Part shown: piece after piece, positions 1-6,336 of the stretch | How positions within the stretch are numbered: position 1 is the stretch's first letter | How the letters are laid out: each line of letters starts with the position of its first letter | NCBI GenBank assembly: GCA_029256485.1 | Contig: JAQSXU010000194.1 | Span: 1 to 8,510, forward strand | Direction: 5' to 3' | DNA length: 8,510 nucleotides | Origin: Clostridiaceae bacterium | GTDB lineage: Bacteria > Bacillota_A > Clostridia > Clostridiales > Clostridiaceae | Notes under the pieces: generated by a model | Databases searched by the model: none | The model's input: only the letters and a program-made list of their open reading frames with translations | What the model was told of the DNA's origin: nothing | Program-made: the position numbers and the translations under genes

Positions 1-219
1 ATAGATATTTCTGAGGGCACTATATACCCACTGTTAAGGAGACTGAAAAGCGACGGCCATGTGTTAACTTATCTGCAGGAGTCACAGGAAGGTCCCCCAA
101 GAAAATATTATAAAATTACTGAATTAGGAAGACAGAGGAGCATAGACTTAATAAAGGAATGGAAAAATTTTTCGGGTGGTGTTAATAAGATTGTAGACAG
201 AGCAGTTATTGATGAATAA
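1..219 (+). CDS. PadR-family transcriptional repressor, C-terminal part (5' end outside window)
   Basis: Frame 1 is open from the first base to the TAA at 217-219 and gives 72 residues. The segment GTIYPLLRRLKSDG (residues 6-19), followed by a basic beta-wing ending in GPPRKYYKITELG (about residues 31-43), is the recognition helix and wing of the winged-helix domain of PadR proteins. After the wing comes a short C-terminal helix (RQRSIDLIKEWKNF), as in the small PadR subfamily in which this helix mediates dimerisation. PadR proteins are DNA-binding repressors that often control their own operon and neighbouring membrane-protein genes. The next gene starts 33 bases downstream and encodes a HAAS-domain protein, a well-known PadR partner, so co-transcription is likely. 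The N-terminal third, the promoter and the operator lie to the left of the window. The ligand cannot be inferred. Confidence 0.9.
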   Translation: MDISEGTIYPLLRRLKSDGHVLTYLQESQEGPPRKYYKITELGRQRSIDLIKEWKNFSGGVNKIVDRAVIDE

Positions 220-252
220 TAAATTTATAAATTAAAAGGAAGGAATCTCGCC

Positions 253-825
253 ATGAATAAAGAGAAATTTATGGAAATTTTAAAATCTTCACTTGGGGAT
301 ATGCCGCAGGATGAAATCAATGATATTTTATATGATTATAATGAACATTTTGAAATTGGAATAAATAAAGGAAAAACTGAGGAAGAAATATGCAAAGAAT
401 TAGGTGACCCAAGAAATATAGGAAAATCATATAGGGCATCTATGGCTGTGGAAAGAGCGGAAGAACATCCAAGTACAAAAAATTTATTCTCAGCTGTACT
501 GGCAGCAATTGCCCTGGGCTTTTTCAATTTAGTAATAGTACTGGGACCATTTTTAGCTGTGGTTGGAATAATAATAGGATTTTTTGCAGCTTCAGCGGGT
601 ATATTTATAGCAGGTATAGCTTCAGTAATTGGCATATTTATTGCCCCATTTATGCCATCATATGTTCATACCATGGGAATTAACGGCTTTGCAATTTTCT
701 TCATTGGAATTGGTATGTCTGCATTAGGAGCCTTGATGTTTATAGGAGTGTGCTGGCTGGCAAAGTGCTTTTATAAACTCACTGTAAAGTATTTAAATTG
801 GAATATTAATATTATAAAAAAATAG
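253..825 (+). CDS. HAAS/DUF1700-domain membrane protein
   Basis: This 190-residue protein starts at an ATG preceded by an AAGGAAGG ribosome-binding site (237-244). Residues 1-65 are a helical cytoplasmic domain of the HAAS/DUF1700 type. It opens with MNKEKFMEILKSSLGDMP, has an acidic helix around DILYDYNEHFEIG, and ends in the hallmark GDPRNIGKSYRA (about 51-62). The rest is hydrophobic, with roughly three or four membrane segments (about 78-104, 106-132 and 146-172) and a basic tail. In Firmicutes this domain is typically encoded directly after a PadR regulator and before a DUF4097 protein, which is exactly the arrangement here. The family is thought to take part in membrane or envelope signalling, but no biochemical activity is established. 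The gene lies 33 bases after the PadR stop and 11 bases before the next gene, so the three very probably form one operon. Confidence 0.88.
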   Translation: MNKEKFMEILKSSLGDMPQDEINDILYDYNEHFEIGINKGKTEEEICKELGDPRNIGKSYRASMAVERAEEHPSTKNLFSAVLAAIALGFFNLVIVLGPFLAVVGIIIGFFAASAGIFIAGIASVIGIFIAPFMPSYVHTMGINGFAIFFIGIGMSALGALMFIGVCWLAKCFYKLTVKYLNWNINIIKK

Positions 826-836
826 AGGTGTAAAAT

Positions 837-1787
837 ATGTTTGAAAACAAAAATATGAAAAAGCTTGTGATGTGGCTGGCTCTCATAGTTGTAGTTTGTT
901 TTGGAATAAGTTTTTTAATTCTTAATATTACAGGAGGATTTAAAAGGAATTATGGATTTAACTTTGGCAACTTGGCAGTTTCAAATGACTCAAAGGATTA
1001 CTCAGTAAATGATGAAAAGTCGGCAGCCATTGATGGAATAAATGAGATCAGTGTAGAAGCCTCCAGTGCGGATATAAATATTATTCCAGAAAAAAGAAAT
1101 GATGTGAAGGCTCATTTGTACGGAAACATTAATGCAACCTTTGAAACAAAGCTGTACCTTAATGCCAGCGGCGGTGTTATGGAAATTTCCGCTGATAAGC
1201 AGAGAGGCGGTTCCTTCAGTGTATTCGGCTCCAGTTTGAAATTAGATATTTTTGTGCCTGAAAACTACAATAATAATTTAAAGATAAAGACTTCCTCTGG
1301 AAAAATTAACGCTGTAAATAAAATGAATTTAAAAGATGTCTCATTAAATCTTACCTCAGGAAATGTCATCTTAAAAGATCTCACCTGCGAAAACTTAACT
1401 GCAAAATGCAGTTCAGGTGCTATAGAAGGAGAAAATATTATAACAAAATCAGCGGATATTGGCATTACTTCAGGAAGTATTAATTTAACAGCATTTAAAG
1501 GGAATTTAGAAGGAGAAACTACCTCTGGGAAAATATATATAGATTACAGTGACTTTGACAACAATGTGGATTTAAAAGCTACTTCAGGAAATATAGAATT
1601 AAGGCTCCCTGACTATGCACAGTTCAAGCTTCAGTCAAAGGCAACCTCAGGCAGGGTAAGCTGCAAATTCCCTATAACAGTTGATGACAGTGAAAAGAGA
1701 AATGAATTAAATGGTGTGGTGGGCAACGGCAAAAATTCTGTTAATGTAAATACCACCTCGGGTAATGTGGTTATTAGTAAGAAATAG
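837..1787 (+). CDS. DUF4097-family membrane-anchored beta-solenoid protein (putative adhesin-like)
   Basis: This 316-residue protein has an AGAGGTG ribosome-binding site (824-830) overlapping the stop codon of the preceding gene. A short basic N-terminus is followed by one membrane segment (about residues 9-31), with no lipobox and no obvious cleavage site, so the remainder probably faces outward on an uncleaved anchor. The extracytoplasmic part is a repetitive beta structure. The tripeptide (T/S)SG recurs at about residues 153-155, 173-175, 192-194, 211-213, 229-231, 249-251, 270-272 and 307-309, a period of roughly 18-21 residues, each followed by a short hydrophobic strand. This is the pattern of DUF4097 proteins, often labelled putative adhesins, which fold as a right-handed beta-helix-like solenoid. 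No adhesion role is shown by the sequence. Its position after PadR and HAAS genes suggests an envelope-associated function regulated with them. Confidence 0.87.
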   Translation: MFENKNMKKLVMWLALIVVVCFGISFLILNITGGFKRNYGFNFGNLAVSNDSKDYSVNDEKSAAIDGINEISVEASSADINIIPEKRNDVKAHLYGNINATFETKLYLNASGGVMEISADKQRGGSFSVFGSSLKLDIFVPENYNNNLKIKTSSGKINAVNKMNLKDVSLNLTSGNVILKDLTCENLTAKCSSGAIEGENIITKSADIGITSGSINLTAFKGNLEGETTSGKIYIDYSDFDNNVDLKATSGNIELRLPDYAQFKLQSKATSGRVSCKFPITVDDSEKRNELNGVVGNGKNSVNVNTTSGNVVISKK

Positions 1788-1804
1788 CATTTTATTCCCT
1801 TGAA

Positions 1805-1832
1805 TTGAAAAATATAGTATAATTTTTATACA
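1805..1832 (+). promoter_or_regulatory. Possible SigA-type promoter for the FUSC gene
   Basis: TTGAAA (1805-1810) and TATACA (1827-1832) are separated by 16 bases in the short gap between the DUF4097 and FUSC genes. A perfect TATAAT also lies at 1818-1823, but without a good -35 at normal spacing. An imperfect dyad GTATA...TATAC (1817-1831) overlaps the -10 region. No terminator is seen after the DUF4097 gene, so read-through from the PadR operon remains possible. The DNA is AT-rich and chance matches are common. Confidence 0.4.
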
Positions 1833-1856
1833 GTGTTTTGATTTGGGGGAATAAAA

Positions 1857-2894
1857 ATGAATAAAATACTTTCGGTGTTAAAATTAAATAAGGAAGCCAA
1901 TCTGTTGGATTCTAAAATGTATATAATTAAAACCTTTTTAGCAGTTGCTACAGCATATATTTGGAGTGCTCACAATCCAATATTAAAGCGTGATACCATA
2001 TCGGTTTTGTTTGGACTGATGCTTACGCTGGAGCCTGTTACTCTCACTGGAGTAAAAAACGGCTGGGACCAGATATATGCATCTCTATTGGGAGCCCTGT
2101 CTACGGTTATAATTGTCTATATTGGAGGAGGTATTAATGCCTTTACCATAGCTCTGTCCATAGCCTTTACCTTGTTTGTATGCTTAAAGATAAACTGGAG
2201 AATGGTTTCACCTGTGGCAATATTTACATCAATTTATATGACTCAGTATATACAAAAGACAGCATCCGGAGCTGCAAGCATGGCATTGACCTTTCGGCTG
2301 AGAATGGCGGCACTGGGAGCAGGTGTCCTTGTGGCTGTAATGTATAATTTTATTTTCTCCTTTGTGTCCTATAAGCAGATGCTGAATAAAAGAGTGCTTT
2401 TCTTAATAGATTCCATATATGACAATCTGCAGGCTACCTCAAAGGCCATTAAAGAAAACAATATGGATAAAATTTATACGCTGAAGAGTAAACTTCCCCA
2501 GGATTTTAATAATATAGACTGGGTGATGACTTTCTTTATGGATATGAAAAAAGAGGCAAAATTTAAATTGAAAATTTCAAAGATAACCATGAGTTTAATA
2601 GAAAAATATGAAAACATGGTACTAACCATAAGAACCATAAATCATCTTAACTATGATATATGCTATACACTTTGCGATGAATGCAGGGGTTTAGATATTT
2701 CTGAAGAGAACAGAGATAAAATAGCAAATTCCATTAAAAGAGTTTTGAATAAATTAGACATATTAAAGAATAGTAATGGTGCCTTTTTGGAGAAAATTGA
2801 TGTTACAAAAAAACAATCCCATGCCCAGGGTGATGATGAAAAGCTTCAGAGGGTATTTCATGATGTGGAAACTATGATTAATATTGTGAAATAA
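1857..2894 (+). CDS. FUSC / aromatic acid exporter-type membrane protein
   Basis: This 345-residue protein starts at ATG 1857 after a GGGGGA site (1845-1850). Residues 20-172 are strongly hydrophobic and form about six membrane segments. They carry features of the FUSC/ArAE half-unit: a segment DTISVLFGLMLTLEP (about 46-60), then a basic-aromatic stretch GVKNGWDQIYASLLGA with the conserved K-x-G-x-D/R-I pattern and a glycine-rich third helix. The C-terminal half (about 173-345) is a soluble, helical, charged domain, as in the bacterial members with a cytoplasmic tail. Relatives include aromatic-acid efflux proteins such as E. coli AaeB and the plant ALMT channels, but the substrate here is unknown. 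Family members of about 350 residues usually act as oligomers. The gene lies 69 bases after the DUF4097 gene and may have its own promoter. Confidence 0.8.
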   Translation: MNKILSVLKLNKEANLLDSKMYIIKTFLAVATAYIWSAHNPILKRDTISVLFGLMLTLEPVTLTGVKNGWDQIYASLLGALSTVIIVYIGGGINAFTIALSIAFTLFVCLKINWRMVSPVAIFTSIYMTQYIQKTASGAASMALTFRLRMAALGAGVLVAVMYNFIFSFVSYKQMLNKRVLFLIDSIYDNLQATSKAIKENNMDKIYTLKSKLPQDFNNIDWVMTFFMDMKKEAKFKLKISKITMSLIEKYENMVLTIRTINHLNYDICYTLCDECRGLDISEENRDKIANSIKRVLNKLDILKNSNGAFLEKIDVTKKQSHAQGDDEKLQRVFHDVETMINIVK

Positions 2895-2927
2895 GGTAAA
2901 TGAAGGAAAATTTTCTATAACATACAA

Positions 2928-2949
2928 ATAAATAGTAATTTATCGAGGT
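2928..2949 (+). repeat. Leader repeat copy A (before the hydrolase gene)
   Basis: This is the first copy of a short leader shared by three consecutive genes: ATAAATAGTAATTT (2928-2941), three bases, then GAGG (2945-2948). The 14-base core is identical to copy B at 3775, and copy C at 4933 differs by one inserted A. The GAGGT part is the ribosome-binding site of the hydrolase gene and decides its start. It lies 1 base from the ATG at 2951 but 7 bases from the ATG at 2957, so the second ATG is favoured. Confidence 0.7.
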
Positions 2950-2956
2950 AATGATA

Positions 2957-3751
2957 ATGTCAATATGGATAAAAATAATCTTAAAAGTATTGCTTTGGGT
3001 TCTTGTTGGTGGAATTGGTTTCAATTATATAATGCGATTTATAAGTTATTCTTTTTATAAGCGTGCAAAAAGAAATGGTAAGATAGAACAAAACGTTCAA
3101 AGAATTGAGATTGGTAATTCCCTCATAGGATATGTAAGAAGTATTAATTTTCATGAGAAAAAGAAAGTTATACTTTATTTTGGTGGTTCTGGCGAAATTG
3201 CATATAATGCTGTTCTTAGTTATGGAAAACTGTTTAGTAATTACATTTTTGCTTGTGTAGATTATAAAGGAACGCAAGAAAGTAAAGGAAAAATAAATTT
3301 GAAGACTATGCAAGAATCTGCATTGGAGTTATACGATTACATAGTCAAACAAGATTATGCAGACACTTCGCATATTGTTATTATTGGATATAGCTATGGA
3401 ACTGGAATTGCAACATATCTTGCTTCAAAAAGAACATGTGCAAAACTTATACTAATAGCTGGCTACCGTGATATTTGTGATTTATATAATAAAATTATAC
3501 CTGTATTCCTTGGCCCGCTTAAAATATTTGTTACAGACAATATTGATGCCAAAACCTATGCAGCTAAAGTCAAAGCAGAAGCTTTGCTTATTACATCAGA
3601 TGGGGACAAGACAATAAATAAGAAAATCTCACAAGCACTTTCAAAATATTTTAAAAATGCAATAGTAACAGAATTTAAGGGGATTAATCATGCAGATTAT
3701 TGGAAACATGAAGAAGTTGTTTCTTATATCCGTAAGTTTGCAGATAACTAA
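2957..3751 (+). CDS. Membrane-anchored alpha/beta hydrolase
   Basis: An alpha/beta-hydrolase of 264 residues from the ATG at 2957. The in-frame ATG two codons earlier (2951) is too close to the GAGGT site. An N-terminal hydrophobic segment (about residues 3-25) followed by basic residues anchors it in the membrane, with the catalytic domain probably on the cytoplasmic side. The hydrolase core shows the oxyanion-strand motif ILYFGGSG (about 72-79), the nucleophile elbow G-Y-S-Y-G with Ser146, a candidate acid in SDGD (Asp215 or Asp217), and a candidate histidine in NHADYW (His245). The triad is therefore complete and in the usual order. Similar short proteins are annotated as serine aminopeptidase S33-like or dienelactone-hydrolase-like enzymes; the substrate cannot be read from the sequence. 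It stands alone between the FUSC gene and the acetyltransferases and carries leader repeat A. Confidence 0.82.
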   Translation: MSIWIKIILKVLLWVLVGGIGFNYIMRFISYSFYKRAKRNGKIEQNVQRIEIGNSLIGYVRSINFHEKKKVILYFGGSGEIAYNAVLSYGKLFSNYIFACVDYKGTQESKGKINLKTMQESALELYDYIVKQDYADTSHIVIIGYSYGTGIATYLASKRTCAKLILIAGYRDICDLYNKIIPVFLGPLKIFVTDNIDAKTYAAKVKAEALLITSDGDKTINKKISQALSKYFKNAIVTEFKGINHADYWKHEEVVSYIRKFADN

Positions 3752-3774
3752 ATTTCAATTTAAGGTTTAATAAT

Positions 3775-3795
3775 ATAAATAGTAATTTGTTGAGG
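3775..3795 (+). repeat. Leader repeat copy B (before a 12-codon frame)
   Basis: This second copy reads ATAAATAGTAATTT (3775-3788), three bases, then GAGG (3792-3795), continuing as GAGGGGAG. The core is identical over 14 bases to copy A. Unlike A and C, it does not lead directly into the large gene. The next ATG (3801) opens only 12 codons, and the large acetyltransferase gene uses its own AGAGGGG site at 3843-3849. Confidence 0.7.
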
Positions 3796-3800
3796 GGAGT

Positions 3801-3839
3801 ATGGTAACTATAAAATGCGCAGAACCAGAGCTGATATAA
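3801..3839 (+). pseudogene. 12-codon frame, possible stump of a lost GNAT gene or a leader peptide
   Basis: ATG 3801 follows a strong GAGGGGAG site and encodes MVTIKCAEPELI before TAA at 3837-3839. The peptide resembles the first beta strand and following acidic turn of GNAT acetyltransferases; the neighbour at 4961 starts MIYLKEANLEDT. The frame is not shared with the gene at 3859, so it is not simply an upstream start of that protein. It may be the remnant of a gene whose body was replaced, or a translated leader whose ribosomes reinitiate at 3859, 20 bases downstream. The peptide is too short for a confident assignment. Confidence 0.35.
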
Positions 3840-3858
3840 AAAAGAGGGGATAAAGACT

Positions 3859-4932
3859 ATGGAATATGAAATTATACATTTACCAAAAGAGAAATGGAAG
3901 GGAACTATAATTCCAATAAAGTATAAAACAGATAAACACAAGTTATATGAAGATCACTGGGAGAATGCTTATGCTTGGGGAGTGTTAGTTAATGATGAAT
4001 TAGTTGCTGCAATTGAAACTGATGAAGAATTATGGACTAATCGTCTAAGAATTACAGAACTTTGGGTAGCAGAAAAATATCAAAAGCAAGGAATAGGTCA
4101 TGGGTTAATTGAAATGGCAAAGGAACAAGCAAGAAGAGAACGTCGTGGAGCTATTATACTAGAAACACAATGTTGTAATGTTAATGCAGTGGATTTCTAT
4201 CAGCATGAAGGCTTTAGTTTCATTGGAATGGATACTTGCTGCCACAAGAACAATGATTTACAAAGAAAAGAAGTAAGGTTAGAACTTGGATGGTTTCCAA
4301 AAGAAAAGAAAAGATTAAATCATGAAGAAATAGAAGTTAGAATGGAAACAAAGGATGATTGGTACAATGTAGAGTTAATGACACAGCATGCATTTTGGAA
4401 TAAACATCATCTTGGATGTGATGAACATTACCTTGTGCATAAATTACGTCAACATAAAGGTTATTTACCAGAGCTAAGCAGAATAGCAGTAAAGGATGGA
4501 GATGTAATAGGATGTATAATGTATTCAAAGGCACGAGTTGTTGATGGTGCAGATACACATGAAATTATAACCTTTGGACCTCTTTGTGTAGAGCCTAAAT
4601 GGCAAGGATGCGGAGTTGGTGAGCTGTTATTAATGGAAACAATGAACTTAGCTGCAAATAAAGGGTATAAAGGTATTGTAATTTTTGGAGAACCTGATTA
4701 TTATCCCCGAATAGGATTTAAAACATGTGACAGCTTTAATATTACAACTGCTGATGGTAAAAACTTTGATGCATTTATGGGAATTGAATTAGCAGAAGAT
4801 AGTATGAAAGGCATAAAAGGAAAATTCTACGAATCGGAAGTTTTTGAAAATCTTCCAAAGGAAGAAGTGGAGGAATATAATAAAAAGTTCCCACAACTAC
4901 AAAAATTACGATTTCCAGGACAATGGGATTAA
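3859..4932 (+). CDS. Tandem two-domain GNAT N-acetyltransferase
   Basis: This 357-residue protein starts at ATG 3859, nine bases after AGAGGGG (3843-3849). It contains two complete acetyl-CoA-dependent GNAT modules. The first (about residues 1-145) has the strand ITELWVAEKY, the acetyl-CoA loop Q-K-Q-G-I-G (75-80), and then LETQCCNVNAVDFYQHEGF, closely recalling the LETQ-x-N-x-A-x-FY-x-x-GF block of streptothricin acetyltransferases. The second (about 157-357) has FGPLCVEPKW, the loop Q-G-C-G-V-G (249-254) and GEPDYYPRIGF, typical of the YhbS-like group, plus an extended C-terminal tail. A charged linker (PKEKKRL) joins them. Both loops look intact, so two active sites are possible. The substrate is unknown; drug or metabolite amine acetylation is plausible for the first module only by resemblance. 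The stop codon directly abuts leader repeat C. Confidence 0.87.
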   Translation: MEYEIIHLPKEKWKGTIIPIKYKTDKHKLYEDHWENAYAWGVLVNDELVAAIETDEELWTNRLRITELWVAEKYQKQGIGHGLIEMAKEQARRERRGAIILETQCCNVNAVDFYQHEGFSFIGMDTCCHKNNDLQRKEVRLELGWFPKEKKRLNHEEIEVRMETKDDWYNVELMTQHAFWNKHHLGCDEHYLVHKLRQHKGYLPELSRIAVKDGDVIGCIMYSKARVVDGADTHEIITFGPLCVEPKWQGCGVGELLLMETMNLAANKGYKGIVIFGEPDYYPRIGFKTCDSFNITTADGKNFDAFMGIELAEDSMKGIKGKFYESEVFENLPKEEVEEYNKKFPQLQKLRFPGQWD

Positions 4933-4956
4933 ATAAATAGTAAATTTAACGAGGTG
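4933..4956 (+). repeat. Leader repeat copy C (before the 168-residue GNAT gene)
   Basis: This third copy reads ATAAATAGTAAATTT (one extra A compared with copies A and B), three bases, then GAGGTG (4951-4956). It begins at the first base after the stop codon of the double GNAT gene. Its GAGGTG is the ribosome-binding site for the ATG at 4961. Confidence 0.65.
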
Positions 4957-4960
4957 AAAT

Positions 4961-5467
4961 ATGATTTATTTGAAAGAAGCAAATTTAGAAGATACTGAAA
5001 AAGAGTATCAATTTCTTATAGATACTCCCGCATGTGAAAATGGTTTTGAAAATAAATATTATGACTTTTCCTATGAAGCTTTTATGAATCGAGCATTGCC
5101 ACAAATGATAAAATTTTCAGAAGGCCTAGATTTACCTAATGGTTATGTGCCAGAAACATTTTATTTTTTGTGGGATGACAATAATATTGTGGGATTATTT
5201 AAGATAAGGCATTATTTAACAGATTCTTTAAGAAATGGTGCTGGACATATTGGCTATGGTATTCATAAAAATTACCGTGGTAAAGGATATGCTACCAAGG
5301 GGCTGGCATTAGCAATAGAAAAGGCAAAAGAAGTTATAAAAGAAAATGAAATATATATGAGCGTTCATATTGATAATGCTGCGTCATTAAAAGTGCAGCT
5401 GAATAATGAGGCTTATATCCATCACTCTGATGAAAAAGAACATTATACAAGAATAAGAATAAGATAA
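4961..5467 (+). CDS. GNAT-family N-acetyltransferase
   Basis: This single-domain GNAT protein of 168 residues starts at ATG 4961 behind GAGGTG. An N-terminal strand (MIYLKEANLED) is followed by a helical region. Next come the central strands (FYFLWDDNNIVGLFKIRHYL, then GHIGYGI) and the acetyl-CoA pyrophosphate loop R-G-K-G-Y-A (106-111), followed by a lysine- and alanine-rich helix. Near the C-terminus, VHIDNAASLKV matches the usual DN-x-AS-x-KV block, but the expected glycine turn after it reads NNEAYIHH. The layout with GYGI before R-G-K-G-Y-A resembles the predicted acetyltransferases grouped as COG3981. The substrate is unknown. It lies 28 bases after the double GNAT gene with no terminator between, so the two are probably co-transcribed. 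Confidence 0.85.
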   Translation: MIYLKEANLEDTEKEYQFLIDTPACENGFENKYYDFSYEAFMNRALPQMIKFSEGLDLPNGYVPETFYFLWDDNNIVGLFKIRHYLTDSLRNGAGHIGYGIHKNYRGKGYATKGLALAIEKAKEVIKENEIYMSVHIDNAASLKVQLNNEAYIHHSDEKEHYTRIRIR

Positions 5468-5567
5468 ATTTCAAATCTGCAGGGTTAATTTAACATAATT
5501 TTAGATTCAGATATGTCCTATTTTTTTAAAAAATATGATGAAACAAATTTATATATTACATTGATTT

Positions 5568-5574
5568 GGTGGTG
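5568..5574 (+). promoter_or_regulatory. Ribosome-binding site that fixes the start of the next GNAT gene
   Basis: GGTGGTG-type sequence (5568-5574) lies six bases before ATG 5581. The frame is also open from a TTG at 5566, but that TTG overlaps this site and has no purine-rich sequence upstream, so ATG 5581 is the better start. Confidence 0.6.
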
Positions 5575-5580
5575 TTACAT

Positions 5581-6108
5581 ATGGATATTACTATTGAACT
5601 TGGGCAAGTAAATCATATTGATGAATTAGAAAATCTTTATAATGATTTAAATGATTATTTAAAAGAGAATGAAAATTACCCTGGATGGATAAAGGGCATA
5701 TATCCTGTAAGGCAAAATGCAATTGATGGAGTTAAAAAAGGAAATCTTTATGTAGCAAAGCATAATGAAACAATTATTGGTTCCATTATTTTAAGTCATG
5801 AGCCTGAATCGGCATATTATAATGTTAAATGGGGGTTTGAATCTGACTATTCAGATGTTTTTGTTATACATACATTTGTTGTTCATCCTAAATTTATGAA
5901 ATGTGGTGTAGGCAAAGCGCTATTGAACTTTGCCAATAAACAAAGTATTAAGTCAAATGTTAAATCAATAAGGCTGGATGTATACGAAGGCAATATGCCT
6001 GCTATCAGGCTTTATGAAAAATGTGGCTTTAAATATATTGATACTGTTGATTTGGGGCTTGGAAACTATGGATTGAAGTGGTTTAAACTATATGAAAAAT
6101 TAATATGA
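5581..6108 (+). CDS. GNAT-family N-acetyltransferase
   Basis: A GNAT protein of 175 residues read from ATG 5581; five extra codons from a TTG at 5566 are unlikely to be translated. Visible elements in order are an N-terminal helix pair (DELENLYNDLNDYLKE), the strand NLYVAKHNETIIGSIIL, the core strand VFVIHTFVVHPKF, the acetyl-CoA loop K-C-G-V-G-K (107-112), and the strand IRLDVYEGN followed by NMPAIRLYEKCGF (about 138-150). All the expected GNAT landmarks are present. The protein belongs to the large class with unknown small-molecule or protein substrates. The 113-base gap before it contains no copy of the leader repeat and no convincing promoter; an AT-rich palindromic run lies near 5517-5535. 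It closes the run of acetyltransferase genes. Confidence 0.85.
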   Translation: MDITIELGQVNHIDELENLYNDLNDYLKENENYPGWIKGIYPVRQNAIDGVKKGNLYVAKHNETIIGSIILSHEPESAYYNVKWGFESDYSDVFVIHTFVVHPKFMKCGVGKALLNFANKQSIKSNVKSIRLDVYEGNMPAIRLYEKCGFKYIDTVDLGLGNYGLKWFKLYEKLI

Positions 6109-6168
6109 CATAATAACATATTTGCTGCAGATATAGGTAGGTGTAATAAAATATTCAAATTAACGAGA

Positions 6169-6196
6169 TTGAGAGTAGAAATTCATAAAATAAAAT
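6169..6196 (+). promoter_or_regulatory. Candidate SigA promoter for the sigma/anti-sigma operon
   Basis: TTGAGA (6169-6174) and TAAAAT (6191-6196) are 16 bases apart, each one mismatch from the vegetative consensus. They lie in the 228-base gap before the sigma gene and would give a leader of about 130 bases. Matches of this quality can arise by chance in such AT-rich DNA. Confidence 0.4.
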
Positions 6197-6239
6197 AACT
6201 TTTAAAATATAAGAAATTTTATTAAAATTTGATTTTAAG

Positions 6240-6267
6240 TGAACCGAATTATTTATATATTTATCTA
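6240..6267 (+). promoter_or_regulatory. Candidate ECF-type autoregulatory promoter element
   Basis: TGAACC at 6240-6245 resembles the AAC-containing -35 element recognised by many ECF sigma factors, and it lies about 90 bases before the ECF gene, where autoregulation is common. A -10 element at the right distance (around 6262-6267, TATCTA) is not a clear ECF match. The call rests mainly on position and on the -35 motif. Confidence 0.25.
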
Positions 6268-6321
6268 ATATATGTAATCAAAAACTTCGAAGTAATTGTT
6301 TTAATAATCATTAAACAGCAG

Positions 6322-6328
6322 AAAGGAG
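6322..6328 (+). promoter_or_regulatory. Ribosome-binding site fixing a TTG start for the sigma gene
   Basis: AAAGGAG (6322-6328) lies eight bases before TTG 6337. The frame is open back to another TTG at 6229, but nothing resembling a ribosome-binding site precedes it, and the extra 36 codons encode a hydrophobic stretch not expected at the front of a sigma factor. Confidence 0.75.
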
Positions 6329-6336
6329 CTGACAAT

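Noticed and set aside
336..635. 99-codon open frame on the minus strand inside the HAAS gene
   Set aside because: It is antisense to a clear membrane protein gene, has no recognisable domain or ribosome-binding site, and is explained by the composition of the + strand gene.
2906..2915. Terminator after the FUSC gene (GAAAATTTTC)
   Set aside because: It is a loopless palindrome without GC-rich stem or T-run, so it cannot form a terminator hairpin.
2981..3313. 110-codon minus-strand frame inside the hydrolase gene
   Set aside because: Antisense to a gene with a complete catalytic triad; the translation has no recognisable features.
2928..4956. Integron-type gene cassettes with attC sites
   Set aside because: The gene-leader-gene layout suggested cassettes, but no GTTRRRY/RYYYAAC inverted core sites and no integrase gene are visible.
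5468..5580. Promoter or riboswitch in the gap before the last GNAT gene
   Set aside because: TATGAT at 5534-5539 has no acceptable -35 at normal distance, and the gap shows only AT-rich symmetry with no conserved riboswitch-like core.
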